A stretch of 8,025 nt of DNA from Flavobacteriales bacterium UBA5871. Its GTDB lineage: Bacteria > Bacteroidota > Bacteroidia > Flavobacteriales_D > Crocinitomicaceae. The notes beneath the pieces were generated by a model. That model saw nothing but the letters and a program-made list of their open reading frames with translations, did no database searches and was not told the DNA's origin. Numbering within the stretch: the stretch's first letter is position 1; every line of letters begins with the position of its first letter. Shown in pieces: positions 5,883-8,025 of the stretch. The stretch is from NCBI GenBank assembly GCA_002432085.1, contig DJFN01000111.1:14824-22848 (forward strand). The letters run 5' to 3'. A program made the position numbers and the translations under genes.

Positions 5883-8025
5883 TTGAAAACAATACTTACT
5901 ACCATAGCACTGCTGATCGCTTTCAGCAATTTCGCGCAAGACTGGCTAACCGGCTCTTCCGGCAACTTCGTGAGCGAAGCGCTGGACGTAACTGTCGATG
6001 CGAACGGCAACTCCTTTGTCACAGGCTACTTCTCCGGGGAAATGCATTTCAACGATTCCGTCGTTCAGGCCATCAGCGGCTACAGCGATATTTACGTTGC
6101 GAAGTTCAATCCGACAGGCGGAATGCTCTGGATCAAACGCTTCGGAGGCGTTCAGGCCGATCGCGGTCACAAGGTCGCTACTGACGTCAACGGCAATTGC
6201 TACGTCACCGGTTATTTCGCCGGCTCGATGACGATGGGCAGTACCACTCTTAACGCTTCCGGAACTTCCCGCGATATCTTCCTGGCCAAACTCAGCCCGA
6301 CAGGACAAGTGCTCTGGGCCCGCAGCGACGGAGGTTCCATGACCGATACTCCATTCGGTCTGGCAGTCGATACACAAGGCAACGCCATCATTACCGGACA
6401 ATTCGAAGGAACCAGCACGATCGCAGGTGTTTCCATGACATCGCAGATGAACCCGTTTACCGGTGCGCCGAGTATGGATATTTTCATCGCGAAATTCACA
6501 GCAGCCGGAGCGAATGGTTGGGCTAAAAAAGGAAATTCGAAGCAGGACGATACGGGAATCTCCGTCACCACCGACATCGCCAACCGCATTTATATAACGG
6601 GCCAGTTTCCCGATACGCTCAGCTTTCTCGGTCAGACCTACAATAACCAGGTCAACAACGCCGGTTATGTCGCAAAGCTGGACGCGAACGGCGACCTGCT
6701 CTGGTTCCGGAAGCTCGGTGCAGCGCAAACCTACGCCAGCGCCGTCAAACTGAACAGCACCGGCGAGGTCTATGTTACCGGAAATTTCCTGGGCACGATG
6801 ATCATCGTCGACAATAACGGTACGTTCCAGCTCACGAACCCTTACATCAAGAAGATTTTCCTTATCAAGCTTCATCCCACCACGGGAAACTATTTCTGGG
6901 GAAAAGCCCAGGGCTCCGACTCGGATGTGAACGCCCGCGGACTGACGATCGATCCGGCACAGAATATATACATCGGCGGTGATTTCCGCTGCAACTTCGA
7001 TGAATATCGTGACTCCACCGACACAGGCTTGTGGAACACGGTCGGTTTCCGCGATGTCTTCGTGAGCAAGTTCTCGCCTGAAGGACAAATGATCTGGAAC
7101 AAGCATTCGGGCGGAAAGAAAGAAGATTTGTGTTACGCGCTGGCCAACGGTGGCAACGACAAGCCGATCTTCGCCGGCAGCTACGAAAACGATTTCCACA
7201 TTCCGACAAACGTTTACAACCTCACGAATGTATCGGGTAGTCCGGAAAACGTCGTTTACAATGGAAGTCCCGGAGCTATGGTGACTTTCCTGTTCTACCG
7301 CATGACCGGCGATTTGTCGAAGAATGTATTTGTCGGAAAAGTCAACGACGCCACCAATCCGCCTTACTATTATTACATTCCACCGGGTGGAAATGGCAGT
7401 GTGCCGAGCGATTACGTCGAGCCCGAGCTTTATCCGCAGCAGGATACGGTTGAATTCTGTGTGGCGCGTTACCTGATGTTCCAGCTGAACGCCGACCAGG
7501 TTGCAGGACCGGATTACAACTTCGCGTGGAGCGGCGATAACCTCGATCCCGATCCGTATTTATATGTAGCGCACCAGAACGAACAAGTGACTGTTACGCT
7601 CACGTCGATCGACGGCTGCTATTCGTTTGCGGATACGATTTATACAATCGCGCATCCGAATCCGCCGCTGCCCTTGATGACCGACGATCACGATTTCAAC
7701 GATCACGAAGCGCCCTACAACAACATTCGCTTGTGTAAGCCCGATACGGCCATCGTTCATTTCGACAACCTGTGTTCGGGCTGCGAGCTCCAGATCAATT
7801 ATTACAACGTGCCGTTCCACAGCGGAACAAGTCCGTTCGAAGTGTTCGAAGACGGCGATTACAATGTCGTAGTGACGAACGAATTCGGCTGTACGACGCA
7901 AGGTGTTTTCGCGGTGATCAACGACAGCGTGATTCCTTTCGACAGCATCAAGCCAGTCATCCTGATGCTGAACGATGACGATTTCAACGATACGCTCACT
8001 GTCTGCGAAGGCGAGACGGTCCAAT
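5883..8025 (+). CDS. Secreted SBBP-type seven-bladed beta-propeller with Ig/PKD-like modules (3' end cut by window)
   Basis: An open frame from TTG at 5883 to the right edge, 714 codons, no internal stop. The TTG is chosen because it gives a full signal peptide (MKTILTTIALLIAFSNFA, predicted cut before Q19); an in-frame TAA at 5850-5852 leaves no ATG upstream. Seven repeats carry a (V/I)TGxF-like core at about residues 46, 108, 169, 237, 297, 363 and 429, most followed by a D(I/V)F(V/I)AKF..TG..LW strand. This is the SBBP (beta-propeller repeat) pattern and predicts a seven-bladed propeller. After a Pro/Tyr/Gly linker (about 490-510) come Cys-containing modules of about 90 residues (C526, C618, C708) with acidic joints DDHDFND (601-607) and DDDFND (698-703), resembling Ig/PKD-like surface domains. 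The protein is probably exported to the cell surface or medium; a C-terminal type IX sorting domain would be expected beyond the window. The ligand is unknown. Confidence 0.9.
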   Translation, partial: MKTILTTIALLIAFSNFAQDWLTGSSGNFVSEALDVTVDANGNSFVTGYFSGEMHFNDSVVQAISGYSDIYVAKFNPTGGMLWIKRFGGVQADRGHKVATDVNGNCYVTGYFAGSMTMGSTTLNASGTSRDIFLAKLSPTGQVLWARSDGGSMTDTPFGLAVDTQGNAIITGQFEGTSTIAGVSMTSQMNPFTGAPSMDIFIAKFTAAGANGWAKKGNSKQDDTGISVTTDIANRIYITGQFPDTLSFLGQTYNNQVNNAGYVAKLDANGDLLWFRKLGAAQTYASAVKLNSTGEVYVTGNFLGTMIIVDNNGTFQLTNPYIKKIFLIKLHPTTGNYFWGKAQGSDSDVNARGLTIDPAQNIYIGGDFRCNFDEYRDSTDTGLWNTVGFRDVFVSKFSPEGQMIWNKHSGGKKEDLCYALANGGNDKPIFAGSYENDFHIPTNVYNLTNVSGSPENVVYNGSPGAMVTFLFYRMTGDLSKNVFVGKVNDATNPPYYYYIPPGGNGSVPSDYVEPELYPQQDTVEFCVARYLMFQLNADQVAGPDYNFAWSGDNLDPDPYLYVAHQNEQVTVTLTSIDGCYSFADTIYTIAHPNPPLPLMTDDHDFNDHEAPYNNIRLCKPDTAIVHFDNLCSGCELQINYYNVPFHSGTSPFEVFEDGDYNVVVTNEFGCTTQGVFAVINDSVIPFDSIKPVILMLNDDDFNDTLTVCEGETVQ

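Noticed and set aside
5946..7199. 417-codon minus-strand open frame
   Set aside because: It is antisense to the propeller gene, whose repeats and signal peptide are unambiguous. The antisense protein has a repeat rhythm only because it mirrors the propeller repeats.
7560..8024. 154-codon minus-strand open frame at the right edge
   Set aside because: It is the mirror of the Ig-like module region, begins with a non-ATG codon at the window edge, and shows no independent motif.

Overview
This window looks like a chromosomal segment from a member of the Bacteroidota. The evidence is a multi-PAS CHASE3 histidine kinase next to a stand-alone receiver, a short AraC regulator with a degenerate HMA-like front half, a seven-blade SBBP-type secreted protein followed by Cys-containing Ig-like modules, and starts that mostly lack a Shine-Dalgarno sequence (ATGAAAAC or TTGAAAAC in A-rich context). 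I cannot name the genus. Coding DNA is close to balanced GC with few TTA/CTA/TCA codons, which creates long antisense open frames that I treat as shadows. No tRNA, rRNA, IS element, CRISPR array or phage gene is visible.

Region 1 (1-4009, all minus strand) is a compact signalling operon read from right to left: an AraC-family regulator (3446-4009), a 22-nt gap, a single-domain response regulator (2977-3423), an 8-nt gap, then a very large membrane histidine kinase (2968 down to the left edge). The kinase is cut by the window only a few residues before its expected end. The receiver has no output domain and the kinase has no receiver of its own in view. The simplest reading is kinase-to-receiver phosphotransfer, with the AraC protein as the only DNA-binding component of the locus. 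A perfect 12-bp palindrome, TTACCCGGGTAA, lies about 40 bp upstream of the operon.

Region 2 (4130-5623, minus strand) holds small envelope or stress-type genes: a YtxH-like glycine-zipper protein with a long histone-H1-like Lys/Ala tail (5051-5623) and its own intrinsic terminator (4974-5007); a probable 40-residue single-pass peptide (4560-4682); a doubtful 23-residue ORF (4485-4556); and a 56-residue UPF0391/DUF1328 (YtjA family) membrane protein (4280-4450). A 15-bp perfect hairpin (4134-4169) closes this set. Such proteins are commonly annotated as stress-related, so a link to the neighbouring sensory operon is plausible but inferred.

Region 3 (5883 to the right edge, plus strand) is the first 714 codons of a large secreted protein: signal peptide, seven repeats of about 60-68 residues forming a predicted beta-propeller, then Ig/PKD-like modules of about 90 residues. 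Its C-terminus, where a type IX secretion sorting domain would be expected, is outside the window.

Nothing here is clearly a new defence or mobile system. The points most worth a second look are the AraC-receiver-kinase operon, the YtxH/H1-like fusion, the uncharacterised small membrane ORFs and the TGTAAC/TTACC inverted repeats between the genes.
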